DNA of 64,000 bases, taken from NCBI GenBank assembly GCA_035547915.1, contig DASZTS010000144.1, positions 1-64,000 of the forward strand, read 5' to 3'. Source of the DNA: DASSFG01 sp035547915 (lineage in GTDB: Bacteria; Planctomycetota; Planctomycetia; Pirellulales; JAICIG01). A program made the position numbers and the translations under genes. The notes below the pieces were generated by a model. It did no database searches. It was given only the letters and a program-made list of their open reading frames with translations, and was not told the origin of the DNA. Below, piece by piece: positions 17,240-26,047 of the stretch; the stretch's first letter is position 1; the number at the start of each line of letters is the position of its first letter.

Positions 17240-17842
17240 TCATGTCGCCAGCTCCACCGCGGTGCGTTTGAGGTAGATGCCCTGTTCACCGAGGTCGGCC
17301 AGTCCGAGCCATGCCAGCAGATCGCCGGGCCGGGCGGTACCTTCGGGCGTGACTCGCACCGAAAACCGCAGCCACCCGTCGAGCAGCTCGATGTGCTCGA
17401 GAAACACGGTCGCGTCGCGACCCTCGGGCGCCGCGGCGGGCGGACGACCGGTCAGTCGCTCGGCCACGGCCGCCCGCCTCTCGGCGGGCACGGCGATCTC
17501 GAAGGTCACGCGGTTGACGCGGGGCTTCGGAGCATCCTCCGCCAGCAATTGGACCGCGTTGATACCCAGCCCCGCGGGCAGCCGGGCCGCCAAAGCCGAG
17601 GTGATCTGGTCGGCGGAGCGAGGCTCGGTCAGTTCCACGTCCAGCACCTCATCGGCGCCGATGACTCCCAGGGCCAGGGCCGAAGGAAACACCATCCGCG
17701 GTTTGGGACGAAAGCCTTCGCTCATGCGCAGCGCGAGGCCCGCGCGGCGAAAGGTCCGCTCCCAAGCGCGAGCCAGGTCGTGATGGCCGATCAGCCTCAA
17801 GTCTCCCTCTTTGCGAAAACGAATACGTACTCGATGTCGAAC
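17240..17842 (-). CDS. DUF2344 / TIGR03936 radical-SAM-linked protein
   Basis: 200 residues. The start MVRHRVRIRFRKEGDLRLIG at 17842 opens directly into the family's signature, followed by HHDLARAWERTFRRAGL and SEGFRPKPRMVFPSALALGV. In other bacteria this domain is either fused to or coded beside a radical SAM protein and next to RNase E/G, as here (51-base gap to the RNase). No radical SAM partner is visible in the window. Its biochemical role is not established. Confidence 0.85.
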   Translation of the reverse strand, partial: VRHRVRIRFRKEGDLRLIGHHDLARAWERTFRRAGLALRMSEGFRPKPRMVFPSALALGVIGADEVLDVELTEPRSADQITSALAARLPAGLGINAVQLLAEDAPKPRVNRVTFEIAVPAERRAAVAERLTGRPPAAAPEGRDATVFLEHIELLDGWLRFSVRVTPEGTARPGDLLAWLGLADLGEQGIYLKRTAVELAT

Positions 17843-18065
17843 CATCGGTTCGCTCTGACCGCGCCACTGCCGTGGTGACGCGGCCTTCACAAAAAAAAGT
17901 TTTCGTTGTCCGGCCTTTCCGCCGATCCATTTTCCGGCGGACCGAACAACGCCTAATTAACCCCTCTCTCCGGGAGAAGGCCGGGGCGAGTGGACGTGCT
18001 GTCCTCACCTGCACTTCGGCCCCCGTTTCCCGGGCCCCTTTCCCCGGAAGGGAAAGGGAACAAAA

Positions 18066-19805
18066 TCAGCCCACCATGGCGGGCAAAATCTTCTTCAACT
18101 CCTCCTTAAGAAATGATTTGATGTCGCGGGCGTTCTCCAGCGTCATGACGTGCGCGGCCACGGCCTCGCACTGGTCGACCGTGACGCTGCGGCACACCTT
18201 CTTGATCTCGGGAATGGCGCTGGGGGGAACGCTGAATTGCCGCAATCCCAGGCCAATCAACAACATGGTATAGAGCGAGTTACCACTCATCTGCCCGCAC
18301 AGGTTTACGGGTATCTGTCTGCGCCGCGCCGCATTCACCGCCATGTCGATGAGCTTCAACACGGCCGGGTCGCTGGCCGTGTACAGGCTGGCGACCTCCT
18401 TGTTGCTCCGGTCGACCGCCAGCGTGTACTGGATCAGGTCGTTGGTGCCGATGCTGAGGAAGTCGACCTCGGAGACGAAGTGATCGATCAGGATGACGGC
18501 CGAGGGGACCTCGACCATCATGCCGACCCGCATCTCGCGGTTGAAGGGAAGGCCATGCTCTTCGAGGTCTTCCATCACGTCGGCCAGCACCATCTTGGCC
18601 TGCCGCAGCTCGAGCATGGTCGAGATCAACGGGAACATCACGCGCACGTCGCCCAGCGTGCTGGCCCGCAGAATGGCCCGCAACTGCGTGCGAAACAGCG
18701 GTAGGTTGCGCAGCGACAACCGAATGCTGCGCAGCCCCAGAAACGGGTTGCGCTCGACGTCGTCGCTCTGATCGGTCAGCTTGTCGGCGCCCAGGTCGAG
18801 CGTGCGGATCACGACCGGATGTCCGCCCATCGCCTGGATCACGTCGGCATAGGCCCGGTAGTGGGTCTCCTCATCGGGCTCGATCTCGGCACCCAGATAG
18901 AGGAACTCGGTGCGATACAGGCCGACACCATCGGCCCCGCGCTCGACGCAGTGGGCCACTTCGTGCGGGAACTCGATATTGCCCATGAGCTGGATACGCG
19001 CGCCGTCGGCCGTCTCGGCCGGCAGGTCGCGCAGGCTCTCCAGCCGCGCGGCCATGGTGCGCCGCTCTTCCACCTCGTGGCGATAGCGGGCGATCGTCTC
19101 TTCGTCGGGATGCAGAATGACGAGGCCCTGGTTGCCGTCGATGATCACCAGGTCGCCGCCCGAGACGTCGGTCAGGAAGGGGCCGGTTCCGACCACCGCC
19201 GGGATCTCGAGCGCTTCGGCGACGATGGCCGTGTGGCTGCCGGCACCGCCCACCTCGGTGACGAAACCGCGCACGAAGCGGCGATCGAGATTGGCCGTCT
19301 CGCTGGGCGTGAGATTGTGGGCCAGCACCAACACGGCCGACGTGAGGCTCGAAATCTCTTCGCGCCGGCGGCCCAGCAGGTTCCGCAGCAGTCGCTTCTC
19401 GATGTCGAAGATGTCGCTGGCCCGTTGGGCCATGTAGCCCGATTCGAGCGACTGGAACACCTTGGCGTAGCGGCGCAGCGTACGGCTGACGGCGTATTCG
19501 GGCGAGTAGTGCCGCTCGCGGATCATTTGCTCCAACTCGCCGCCCAACCGCGGATCGCGGAGCATCTGGAGATGGGCGTCGAAGATGGCGCCGTACTCGC
19601 TGCCGAGTTCGCCCGTCACGGCGTCGCGGTTCCGTTCGATCTCGGCCGCGGCCGAATCGATGGCCCGTTGCAGACGCTCCAACTCGTCGTGGACGGCGTC
19701 GCGCGATAGGAAACGGCGCGGGATGCGAAATCCCTCGTTTCCCATCACCAGCGCCTCGCCGATGGCAACGCCCGGCGAAACAGCAATTCCCTGCAGTTTC
19801 TGCAT
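18066..19805 (-). CDS. ptsI: PTS enzyme I (PEP-protein phosphotransferase)
   Basis: 579 residues, normal length. Transfers phosphate from phosphoenolpyruvate to HPr. The phosphorylated histidine lies in VGGAGSHTAIVAEALEIPAV (about 180-199). The PEP-binding barrel shows GLYRTEFLYLG, LGLRSIRLSL, MVEVPSAVILIDHF and the FLSIGTNDLIQYTLAVDRSN signature, with the late Cys in NLCGQMSG. Its ATG follows the ptsH stop with no gap. No sugar-specific EIIB/EIIC is nearby, so the chain probably ends on the EIIA-type protein encoded two genes upstream. Confidence 0.95.
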   Translation of the reverse strand: MQKLQGIAVSPGVAIGEALVMGNEGFRIPRRFLSRDAVHDELERLQRAIDSAAAEIERNRDAVTGELGSEYGAIFDAHLQMLRDPRLGGELEQMIRERHYSPEYAVSRTLRRYAKVFQSLESGYMAQRASDIFDIEKRLLRNLLGRRREEISSLTSAVLVLAHNLTPSETANLDRRFVRGFVTEVGGAGSHTAIVAEALEIPAVVGTGPFLTDVSGGDLVIIDGNQGLVILHPDEETIARYRHEVEERRTMAARLESLRDLPAETADGARIQLMGNIEFPHEVAHCVERGADGVGLYRTEFLYLGAEIEPDEETHYRAYADVIQAMGGHPVVIRTLDLGADKLTDQSDDVERNPFLGLRSIRLSLRNLPLFRTQLRAILRASTLGDVRVMFPLISTMLELRQAKMVLADVMEDLEEHGLPFNREMRVGMMVEVPSAVILIDHFVSEVDFLSIGTNDLIQYTLAVDRSNKEVASLYTASDPAVLKLIDMAVNAARRRQIPVNLCGQMSGNSLYTMLLIGLGLRQFSVPPSAIPEIKKVCRSVTVDQCEAVAAHVMTLENARDIKSFLKEELKKILPAMVG

Positions 19806-20096
19806 CTATTCGTACATGCGTTCGTTCTCGGCGAAGTTATCTTCGACGAGCTTCGCCAGTGCTGCGAGCGCTTGTTCGGCGTCGGGCCCGTCGGCCTCGA
19901 TCAAGAGCTGCGTACCCGCCACAGCCGCCAACGTGAGCAAGGCCAGGATGCTCTTGCCGTCGACGCGCTCGCGTCCCTTCACCAGCTCGATCTTGGAGGC
20001 GAAACGTGTGGCCGTTTTCACGAACAGATCGGCGGGACGAGCATGCAATCCCTGGGGATTGGTGACGACGACGGTCCTGGTCGCTCTCATGCTCAT
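19806..20096 (-). CDS. ptsH: HPr phosphocarrier protein
   Basis: 96 residues. The active-site histidine lies in NPQGLHARPADLFVKTA (His18 from the first ATG; an ATG two codons later at 20090 is possible) and the regulatory serine region is VDGKSILALLTLAA. HPr takes phosphate from enzyme I. The conserved serine context suggests possible HPr-kinase control, but no kinase gene is in the window. Its ATG touches the stop of the EIIA-type gene and its own stop touches ptsI. Confidence 0.93.
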   Translation of the reverse strand: MSMRATRTVVVTNPQGLHARPADLFVKTATRFASKIELVKGRERVDGKSILALLTLAAVAGTQLLIEADGPDAEQALAALAKLVEDNFAENERMYE

Positions 20097-20573
20097 CTAG
20101 GACACAAATTGATTGTTATCTGCCTCGTCGAGCAGTTGCAAAATGTCTACGGGGCTCTTGGCCTGCTTGAGGAACCTGCAAAACGTCTCGTCGCGCAACT
20201 GCCGCGATACGTTCTCCAGCGCCCGCAGGTGATCGCCGGGCCGGTCGGGGGGTGAAATCAACAGGAAGAAGAGATGCACCTTCTCGCCGTCGAGGCTCTG
20301 GAAATCGACCCCTTCGGCGCTCACGGCCACGGTACCCACCAGCCGATCGATGCTGGGATGCTTGGTGTGGGGAACGGCCACACCGCGGCCGATGCCCGTG
20401 CTGCCCAGCTCCTCGCGTTTCATGATCGCCTTGACGATGCTCTCGTATTCGCTCTCGGCGACCTTGCTGGCGTCGAGCAGAGCCTGCACCATTTCGCGAA
20501 TGACGCCTTCTTTGTCGTCGGCCGTGATATCGGCTCGAATTGCTTCACGGCTCACGAAGTCGGCGAACTTCAT
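20097..20573 (-). CDS. ptsN: PTS EIIA (fructose/nitrogen type)
   Basis: 158 residues. EIIA-2 domain: the phospho-acceptor histidine is in GRGVAVPHTKHPSIDRLVG, with LFFLLISPPDRPGDHLRAL after it. The start at 20573 has a strong AAGGAGAGG ribosome-binding site. As a single EIIA between hpf and ptsH, with no EIIB/C, it looks like the regulatory nitrogen-type PTS rather than a sugar carrier. Assignment as ptsN rests on this context. Confidence 0.85.
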   Translation of the reverse strand: MKFADFVSREAIRADITADDKEGVIREMVQALLDASKVAESEYESIVKAIMKREELGSTGIGRGVAVPHTKHPSIDRLVGTVAVSAEGVDFQSLDGEKVHLFFLLISPPDRPGDHLRALENVSRQLRDETFCRFLKQAKSPVDILQLLDEADNNQFVS

Positions 20574-20595
20574 GCACCCTCTCCTTTCTGTTTCG

Positions 20596-20949
20596 TCACG
20601 GCCCGGACACGTCCTGTTCGCTAGCGACCTGCGACGGGTTGGCGCCCGCACGTTTATGGTGATCTTGGATTTTCTGTTTGTATTTACGAAGTTGCTGTTC
20701 CACCTTGTGCAAGCAGCCGTCCACCGAGGCCATCAGATCGTCGGTCTGTTCGGTGGCCACGAAATCGTGCTTGTGCTCGGCGGACACTTTCAGATCGACG
20801 CTGGGCGAATCCTTGTGCTCCAGGTCGACGGTCAGTTCGATGGCCGTCAGCCGTTCGAAGATGCGTGGAAGGCGGTCCAGCTTGGCCGAGATTTTCGCCT
20901 GCGTGGCCTCGCTGAGATGGCCGTGCCGCGTCGAAATGCGAATCTGCAC
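20596..20949 (-). CDS. hpf: Ribosome hibernation promoting factor (short form)
   Basis: 117 residues. N-terminal QIRISTRHGHLSEATQAKIS, then LPRIFERLTAIELTVDLEHK and a charged C-terminal helix, the HPF/YfiA beta-alpha-beta-beta-beta-alpha fold. Binds the 30S decoding region to silence ribosomes. The GTG start is supported by AAGGAG 7 bases upstream. It lacks the C-terminal dimerisation domain of long HPF. Heads the hpf-ptsN-ptsH-ptsI operon, an order like the hpf-ptsN part of the proteobacterial rpoN operon. Confidence 0.9.
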   Translation of the reverse strand: MQIRISTRHGHLSEATQAKISAKLDRLPRIFERLTAIELTVDLEHKDSPSVDLKVSAEHKHDFVATEQTDDLMASVDGCLHKVEQQLRKYKQKIQDHHKRAGANPSQVASEQDVSGP

Positions 20950-21338
20950 CGAGGAACTCCTTAAAGGTCACCAAGAAACCGATCGAGGCGTCTCGTTCTT
21001 CCCGAATTGCCGCGAGGGGTTTCTTGTCAGCCTCTTAGACCTGCTGCCGAGCAAAAGTGAGCCCCTCCCCGCCAGCAAGCCTTTCGCAGATGCCCCTTCT
21101 TTTCGAGGTATAGCGGCGGAGAGGGCACATTTTAACGGCGCCGGTCGGGGCCGACAAACCGAAAACCCCTCCGCTGCGGACGAACTGCCCCAGACGCCTC
21201 GTTTCAGTCCGAAAGCAGCTTGCGTCTGTCGTTAGTGTAGCTTATCGGGGTCGGCTAGCGACAGGGGGGACGATGCCCCGCTAAACGTCTGCCCGCAGCC
21301 GTGTTGCGCCCGGCGAGTTTCATGCTGAAGGGCCCTGG
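20950..21338. other. Intergenic region upstream of hpf
   Basis: About 390 bases holding no gene I can support. It should contain the promoter of the hpf-pts operon; no clear box was found. The segment next to the R1 element carries no repeat or hairpin I recognise. Confidence 0.5.
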
Positions 21339-21438
21339 GAGCGGCCGACAAAACCCGCGAGCCGGAGCGCCCGTGGGCGAAAAATCGGCCGTGAAACGCC
21401 GATTTTTGTGGAGCGAGATCCGGTTTTGTCGGTTGCTC
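21339..21438 (-). repeat. R1 element, best-preserved copy
   Basis: 100 bp. Outer arms GAGCGGCCGACAAAACCC and CCGGTTTTGTCGGTTGCTC; inner perfect stem AAAAATCGGC / GCCGATTTTT with an 8-base CGTGAAAC loop. It starts at the base after the TAA of the DUF1501 gene. This copy defines the family best. Confidence 0.93.
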
Positions 21439-22902
21439 TTAGATGACCGCCCGGATCGGTTCCACCGGCTCGACGCCGACCAGCTTCTGGTCGAGGCCGC
21501 TGTGAAAATACGAGAGCCGGTTCGGGTCGATCCCCATTTGATGCAAGATCGTGGCGTGCAAGTGTTTGACGTGGAACGGACTCTCCACGGCAGCCGCCCC
21601 GAGTTCGTCGGTGGTGCCGACGCTCTGCCCGCCCTTGATACCGCCGCCGGCCATCCACATGGTGAAGCCATAGGCGTTGTGGTCGCGGCCGGTCCCTTCG
21701 GCATATTCGGCCGTGGGCTGCCGGCCGAACTCGCCACCCCACACCAACAGCGTGCTCTCCAACAGCCCCCGGTCGGCCAGGTCTTGGATCAGGCCGGCGA
21801 TCGGTTTGTCTGTGTTGCCCGCGTGGAACTCATGGTTTTTCACCAGGTCGCCGTGCGCGTCCCAGTTGAAGTCGCTGTGATTGCCGCCGGAGTAGAGTTG
21901 GATGAACCGTACGCCGCGTTCCACCAGCCGCCGCGCCAGGAGGCAGCGCCGCCCGAAGTCGAGCGTGCGCGGGTTGTCGAGCCCGTAGAGTTTGTGCGTC
22001 GCCTCGGTCTCCTGCGAGAGATCGACCGCTTCGGGAGCGTACTGCTGCATCTTGTAAGCCAGCTCATAGCTGGAGATGCGTGCCGCCAGGTCGCTCGAAT
22101 CGGGCCGCGCCGCGAGATGCGCCTCGTTTTCGGCACGCAGGGCATCGAGCAGCCGCCGCTCGAGCGGCCGGGTCATGCCCTGGGGCGATTCGAGGTCGAG
22201 GATCGGCGCGCCTTTCGACCGCAGCACCGTCCCCTGGTAGGTGGCCGGCATATAACCACTCGACCAGTTCTTGGCCCCGCTGATGGGACCGCCGCTCGGA
22301 TCGAGCATCACCACGAAGCCGGGCAGATTCTCGTTCACGCTCCCCAGGCCGTAATTGATCCATGAACCGAGCGCCGGGCTGCCGCTGAGGATCTTTCCCG
22401 AATTCATCTGGAGCATGGCCGAGCCGTGGATGGGCGAATCGGCCGTCATCGATTTGAGGAAGGCGATGCGATCGACGTGCCCCGCCAGGTGCGGAAACAA
22501 CTCCGAGACCCACTGGCCCGATTGGCCCTGCTGCTTGAACTTCCACTTGGGCCCGACGACGCGGCCTTCGTTCTTCTCGCCGCCCCGCCCCTTGGTCTTC
22601 ACGGGGATCGTCTTGCCGTCGAGCTCGAACAGTTCGGGCTTATAATCGAACGTGTCGACATGACTCGGACCGCCGTACATGAACAGGAAGATCACGCTCG
22701 TGGCCCGCGGCGTGAAATGCGGCGGCTTGGGTGCGAGCGGGTTGGCGTGGGGCGACGATTCGGCCGCGGCCCGGCCGGAGAAGAACCCGTCGCCGCTCAG
22801 CAAGCCGGCGAGCGCCACCGACGTGAAACCGGCCCCCGCTTCCCAGAAGAACTCGCGGCGTGTCCGGCGGCAGAAGGAGTTGTGCGGGCTCGTCATCATC
22901 AT
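21439..22902 (-). CDS. DUF1501 protein (sulfatase-like fold)
   Basis: 487 residues. A twin-arginine-like leader (FCRRTRREFFWEAGAGF, about 9-25) precedes a hydrophobic stretch, so Tat export is likely. The family signature VIFLFMYGGPSHVDTFDYKP is followed by ERGVRFIQLYSGG, NFDW-like and LLESTLLVWGGEFGRQPTAE. DUF1501 proteins belong to the alkaline-phosphatase/sulfatase superfamily and are normally paired with DUF1549/1553 cytochrome proteins; here it stands alone, with a PD40 propeller gene upstream. Substrate unknown. Confidence 0.9.
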   Translation of the reverse strand: MMMTSPHNSFCRRTRREFFWEAGAGFTSVALAGLLSGDGFFSGRAAAESSPHANPLAPKPPHFTPRATSVIFLFMYGGPSHVDTFDYKPELFELDGKTIPVKTKGRGGEKNEGRVVGPKWKFKQQGQSGQWVSELFPHLAGHVDRIAFLKSMTADSPIHGSAMLQMNSGKILSGSPALGSWINYGLGSVNENLPGFVVMLDPSGGPISGAKNWSSGYMPATYQGTVLRSKGAPILDLESPQGMTRPLERRLLDALRAENEAHLAARPDSSDLAARISSYELAYKMQQYAPEAVDLSQETEATHKLYGLDNPRTLDFGRRCLLARRLVERGVRFIQLYSGGNHSDFNWDAHGDLVKNHEFHAGNTDKPIAGLIQDLADRGLLESTLLVWGGEFGRQPTAEYAEGTGRDHNAYGFTMWMAGGGIKGGQSVGTTDELGAAAVESPFHVKHLHATILHQMGIDPNRLSYFHSGLDQKLVGVEPVEPIRAVI

Positions 22903-22996
22903 CCTCGGTAGGTAATCGTCGTAGGCAGGTGCGATTCGACGCCAGGTGGGTCACACCTCTCCGTGCGGGAGGCCCTCTCCAACGTCGACCGCACAC

Positions 22997-24046
22997 TCAT
23001 TCTTCCAGCTTCCAATCGGCTGTCCAGAGTTGGCTGGAGTGGTCGGCCGAGCGGCTGCTGGTCCACATCAGCCGCTTCCCGTCGGGCGAGAAGACGGGCA
23101 GAACGTCGGCCGTCGGATGATCGGTCACGCGCTCGATCTCGCCCACGCGTGCGATCTTGCCGTCGCGGACCTCGTATTTCATCAGCCACAGGTCGTAGTT
23201 CGGTCGCGCATCCGGGTCGGAATGGTCGGCCCCGGTCCAGATCAGGTAGGGCTTCGTCGGGTGCCAATACGGCGCCCAGTTGACCCCCACATTGTCCGTG
23301 AGCGCCACGTCGTGCTGGCCGTCGATGCCGATGCAGTGGATCTGCAACATATCCTTCTTCTTCCGGTCGGTGCGGTAGACGATCCAGCGGCCGTCGGGCG
23401 AGATGAAGGGGCCGCCGTCGTAACCCGGCTCGTTGGTTATCTGCCGCACGTGCGAGCCGTCGGCATTCATCAGATAGATGTCGGGATCGCCGTCGCGCGT
23501 GCTGCAGAAGGCGATCTGCTTGCCGTCGGCCGAGTAGGCCCCCTCGGCGTCGTAGCCCGGGGCGTCGGTCAATCGCACCAGATCGCGGCCGGTGGGGTCG
23601 GCCTGGAAGATGTCCATGTACGGATCGAAATCCCAACTGTATCGGCGTCGCCGACCGGTGGCCGCGTCTTCCGCCTGACGCTTGCGCTCGTCGGCCTCGG
23701 TCTGCTCCAAGTGCGGGTCGAGGTGGCTCGATGCGAAGAGGATGTGCCGGCCGTCCGGCGCGAAATAACTGCACGTCGTCCGCCCCTTCCCGGTGCTCAC
23801 CAGGTGCGGCCGGCCGCCGTCGAAGGGCTGGGTGAAGATCTGGTAGAAGGGATAGTCGGCCGTCACGGCCTGGTAGATGATCGTCGCTTCGTCGGGTGAG
23901 AAATACCCCTCGCCCGCCTTGAGAAAACCATCGGTCACCTGGCGAACGCCCGAGAGGTATCGCGACTCGACCGACGGCTCCTCCCCATGCAGATCGGCAA
24001 CCAGCGGCAGGACGAGGCACAACAGTATCTTTTTCAGTGTTCGCAT
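22997..24046 (-). CDS. Secreted TolB-like PD40 beta-propeller
   Basis: 349 residues. Start at 24046 gives the signal peptide MRTLKKILLCLVLPLVADLH; an upstream in-frame reading lacks one. The mature protein has repeated PD40 blades: YFSPDEATIIYQ, YFAPDGRHILFASS, AYSADGKQIAFCSTRDGD, FISPDGRWIVYRTDRKK and VFSPDGKRLMWTSSRS. This is the TolB/WD40-like propeller used for protein or sugar-polymer binding. A charged insert (about 120-150, EADERKRQAEDA) separates two blades. Confidence 0.85.
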   Translation of the reverse strand: MRTLKKILLCLVLPLVADLHGEEPSVESRYLSGVRQVTDGFLKAGEGYFSPDEATIIYQAVTADYPFYQIFTQPFDGGRPHLVSTGKGRTTCSYFAPDGRHILFASSHLDPHLEQTEADERKRQAEDAATGRRRRYSWDFDPYMDIFQADPTGRDLVRLTDAPGYDAEGAYSADGKQIAFCSTRDGDPDIYLMNADGSHVRQITNEPGYDGGPFISPDGRWIVYRTDRKKKDMLQIHCIGIDGQHDVALTDNVGVNWAPYWHPTKPYLIWTGADHSDPDARPNYDLWLMKYEVRDGKIARVGEIERVTDHPTADVLPVFSPDGKRLMWTSSRSADHSSQLWTADWKLEE

Positions 24047-24162
24047 GGAGCAAGGGCGGGCGGGTTTTCGGGCATGAAGACTGCGGCGGGCACAGCTCCA
24101 ATATATCTTCCGGCCGAAGCCAACCAAAGTTGGTTCATTTCTTGGTCGTGATACCGTCTGCC

Positions 24163-24235
24163 CCTGAGTCAAACAGAAACCTGAAAGATTAATCTGTTTT
24201 AGCGCAGTGCCTGAGACTGAAAAGCGGGCAGGGAC
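24163..24235 (-). terminator. R3 hairpin element, diverged copy
   Basis: On the reverse strand CTAAAACAGATTAATC, then TTTCAGGTTTCTGTTTGACTC. It begins directly after the stop of the decayed tiny membrane gene at 24236 and aligns with the R3 copies at 13240 and 39800. Confidence 0.55.
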
Positions 24236-24439
24236 CTACTGGCTCCGAATGTCTCGTGCGTGAATTGCCGCTCGGCCGTACATAGGTATTGCAGCCGTCG
24301 CCATGACCAATGTCAGGCAATTTATTTCCAATCTCCCGTGCCAAGTGTGCTCGGCACCGTAGCCGGCAAGCGCCGCCGAGATGATGGCCGTAGCTGCGAG
24401 CGGCAGGCGAATCGAGAATTGGAGCCAGCGTCCGGTCGT
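24236..24439 (-). pseudogene. Decayed tiny membrane protein gene (start codon lost)
   Basis: The reverse-strand frame reads T-T-G-R-W-L-Q-F-S-I-R-L-P-L-A-A followed by a hydrophobic helix (TAIISAALAGYG) and 40 more residues to a TAG. It matches the family start M-T-x-R-x-Q-F-S-x-R, but the expected ATG is ACG and no other start is in frame before a TGA. Either it uses a rare ACG start or, more likely, it has lost its start. The R3 hairpin follows at the usual place. Confidence 0.6.
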
Positions 24440-24679
24440 GCGCCCATGATAGCCTCGGCGGGCGGCTATTCAGCCAGGGGTGCCCTCGCCGCCGGCTTCA
24501 CGGGGTATCTCGTAAAGCCCGTGCCGACCTCTCTCGACGGCCGAATCGTGTTCAACGAGCAGGACTGGCACACCTTGGCTGCTCTCACAAAGTGGTAGAA
24601 TGTCCGGCAACGGTCGACTAAGGCCTACCGGCGGGACCATAGCCGACGACCTTCCATCACCATCCGCGAGGCGAAGAAC

Positions 24680-25996
24680 ATGAAGTTTGCCTTGGCACAG
24701 GCGGCGTTGATGGTACTCGTCGTGGCGACGAGTTGCGCGGCCGCGGAACCGGGCGGTCGTTTCCGATTGCAGGAGCCCCTGGAAGAGACGCTGAAGCGCG
24801 AAATCTGGTTCATGGCCAAGGTTGGCGAATTGTCGCCGCAGGAGAGGGAATCGCTCACAGCAGAAGCTAATCAATCGCTGGACGCGTGGCGCCCTCGCAT
24901 CGAACCGACTCTGGCGGGAACAAACTTGCGTCGCGAGTTGAAGCCCGCGCTCAGGAACATCTCGCCGGTGGCGTCGGCAAAGTTCGAGGCCGAGTTTCGG
25001 CGGTTGCACGAACGAAGCAGACGTGCCGCGGCGCTTGTTTACGTTGCGGAACTCGACGAAGCGCTGTCGCTTTCGGCCGAGCAGCGTGGCAGATTGTACG
25101 AGCTTCTCGTCACCGGCGAACGCGGCGTAGGATGGGCCCTCAATGCCGGGACCACTGCGCATATTCCAATGCGGTGGGCCGACAAGAACGTCGTAACCGC
25201 GGGTTGGCTGGGGGAGTTTTTCATTTCCGACGACCAGCTAAAGGCCATCTTGCAACCGTGGCAGTCGAGGCGACACCGATTCTTCCTGAGTGCGGTGCCA
25301 CAAAACCAACGACTGATCTCGGCCCGTCGGGCAATCGAGCCCGCTATGCTTGCTGGCGGCCAGACCGCGCGGCCAGGCCGCGACGCGAGCCGGCCGGCCG
25401 AGACAACACTCACGGCCGCCCAAGAGCAGTGGCTACACGGTTATCTCGACCGTCTGGTCGAGCACATCGCCGAAGATGCCGGGTTGAATGATGAGCAGCG
25501 AAAACGGCTCCGGCTCGCAGGGAGCCTCGACATCCAACGCTGGCGAGATGCCGGCGCTCTAGGGGTGCACAATTTTCCCGTGCCCATCTACAGCAACCCT
25601 CCGACGATCCTCGAGGGTCTGTCGACAATCCGAGCTGAGATCTTCGACGTCCCCGAATCCGCTTTTCAAAAATTCACGCGGGGCTTGCAGGGCGACCAGA
25701 AACAGCGGCTGGCCACCGCCGAGAACGAACGACATCGATTCCGTCGGCAGGCCCTGGTCGAAGCGGTGGTCGTCGGCTTCGAACGGTCCGCGGCGCTCAC
25801 TGCGGCGCAATGTGCCGTGCTCGAAGAGAGGTTGACCGATTCCCTCGAACATTGTCCGCCCACGCCCCATTGGCGTTCGGAATGCTTGAAGACGATCGCC
25901 GCCCTGCCTCAAGAAGACCTTCAGCCGTTTTTCGCCGACGAGCAATGGCCGGCGGCCGTGCGGCAACTGAAGCAATTGGGGACGGCCGCCCGATAG
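24680..25996 (+). CDS. Secreted protein of unknown function
   Basis: 438 residues. Signal peptide MKFALAQAALMVLVVATSCA, possibly a lipoprotein (TSCA), then an almost all-helical protein rich in Arg, Glu and Ala. It contains several short SxxQ/LTxAQ motifs (LSAEQRGRLYELL, LTAAQEQWLHGYLD, LNDEQRKRLRLAG, LTAAQCAVLEERL), spaced through the chain, resembling repeated Spy-like LTxxQ motifs. It may therefore be a long relative of the protein at 9194. No catalytic motif recognised. Confidence 0.7.
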   Translation: MKFALAQAALMVLVVATSCAAAEPGGRFRLQEPLEETLKREIWFMAKVGELSPQERESLTAEANQSLDAWRPRIEPTLAGTNLRRELKPALRNISPVASAKFEAEFRRLHERSRRAAALVYVAELDEALSLSAEQRGRLYELLVTGERGVGWALNAGTTAHIPMRWADKNVVTAGWLGEFFISDDQLKAILQPWQSRRHRFFLSAVPQNQRLISARRAIEPAMLAGGQTARPGRDASRPAETTLTAAQEQWLHGYLDRLVEHIAEDAGLNDEQRKRLRLAGSLDIQRWRDAGALGVHNFPVPIYSNPPTILEGLSTIRAEIFDVPESAFQKFTRGLQGDQKQRLATAENERHRFRRQALVEAVVVGFERSAALTAAQCAVLEERLTDSLEHCPPTPHWRSECLKTIAALPQEDLQPFFADEQWPAAVRQLKQLGTAAR

Positions 25997-26047
25997 ATCA
26001 TCCGTGCTCGGATCGGCAGCCGACCGTCCGCGGATGCCTGCGTGGGC

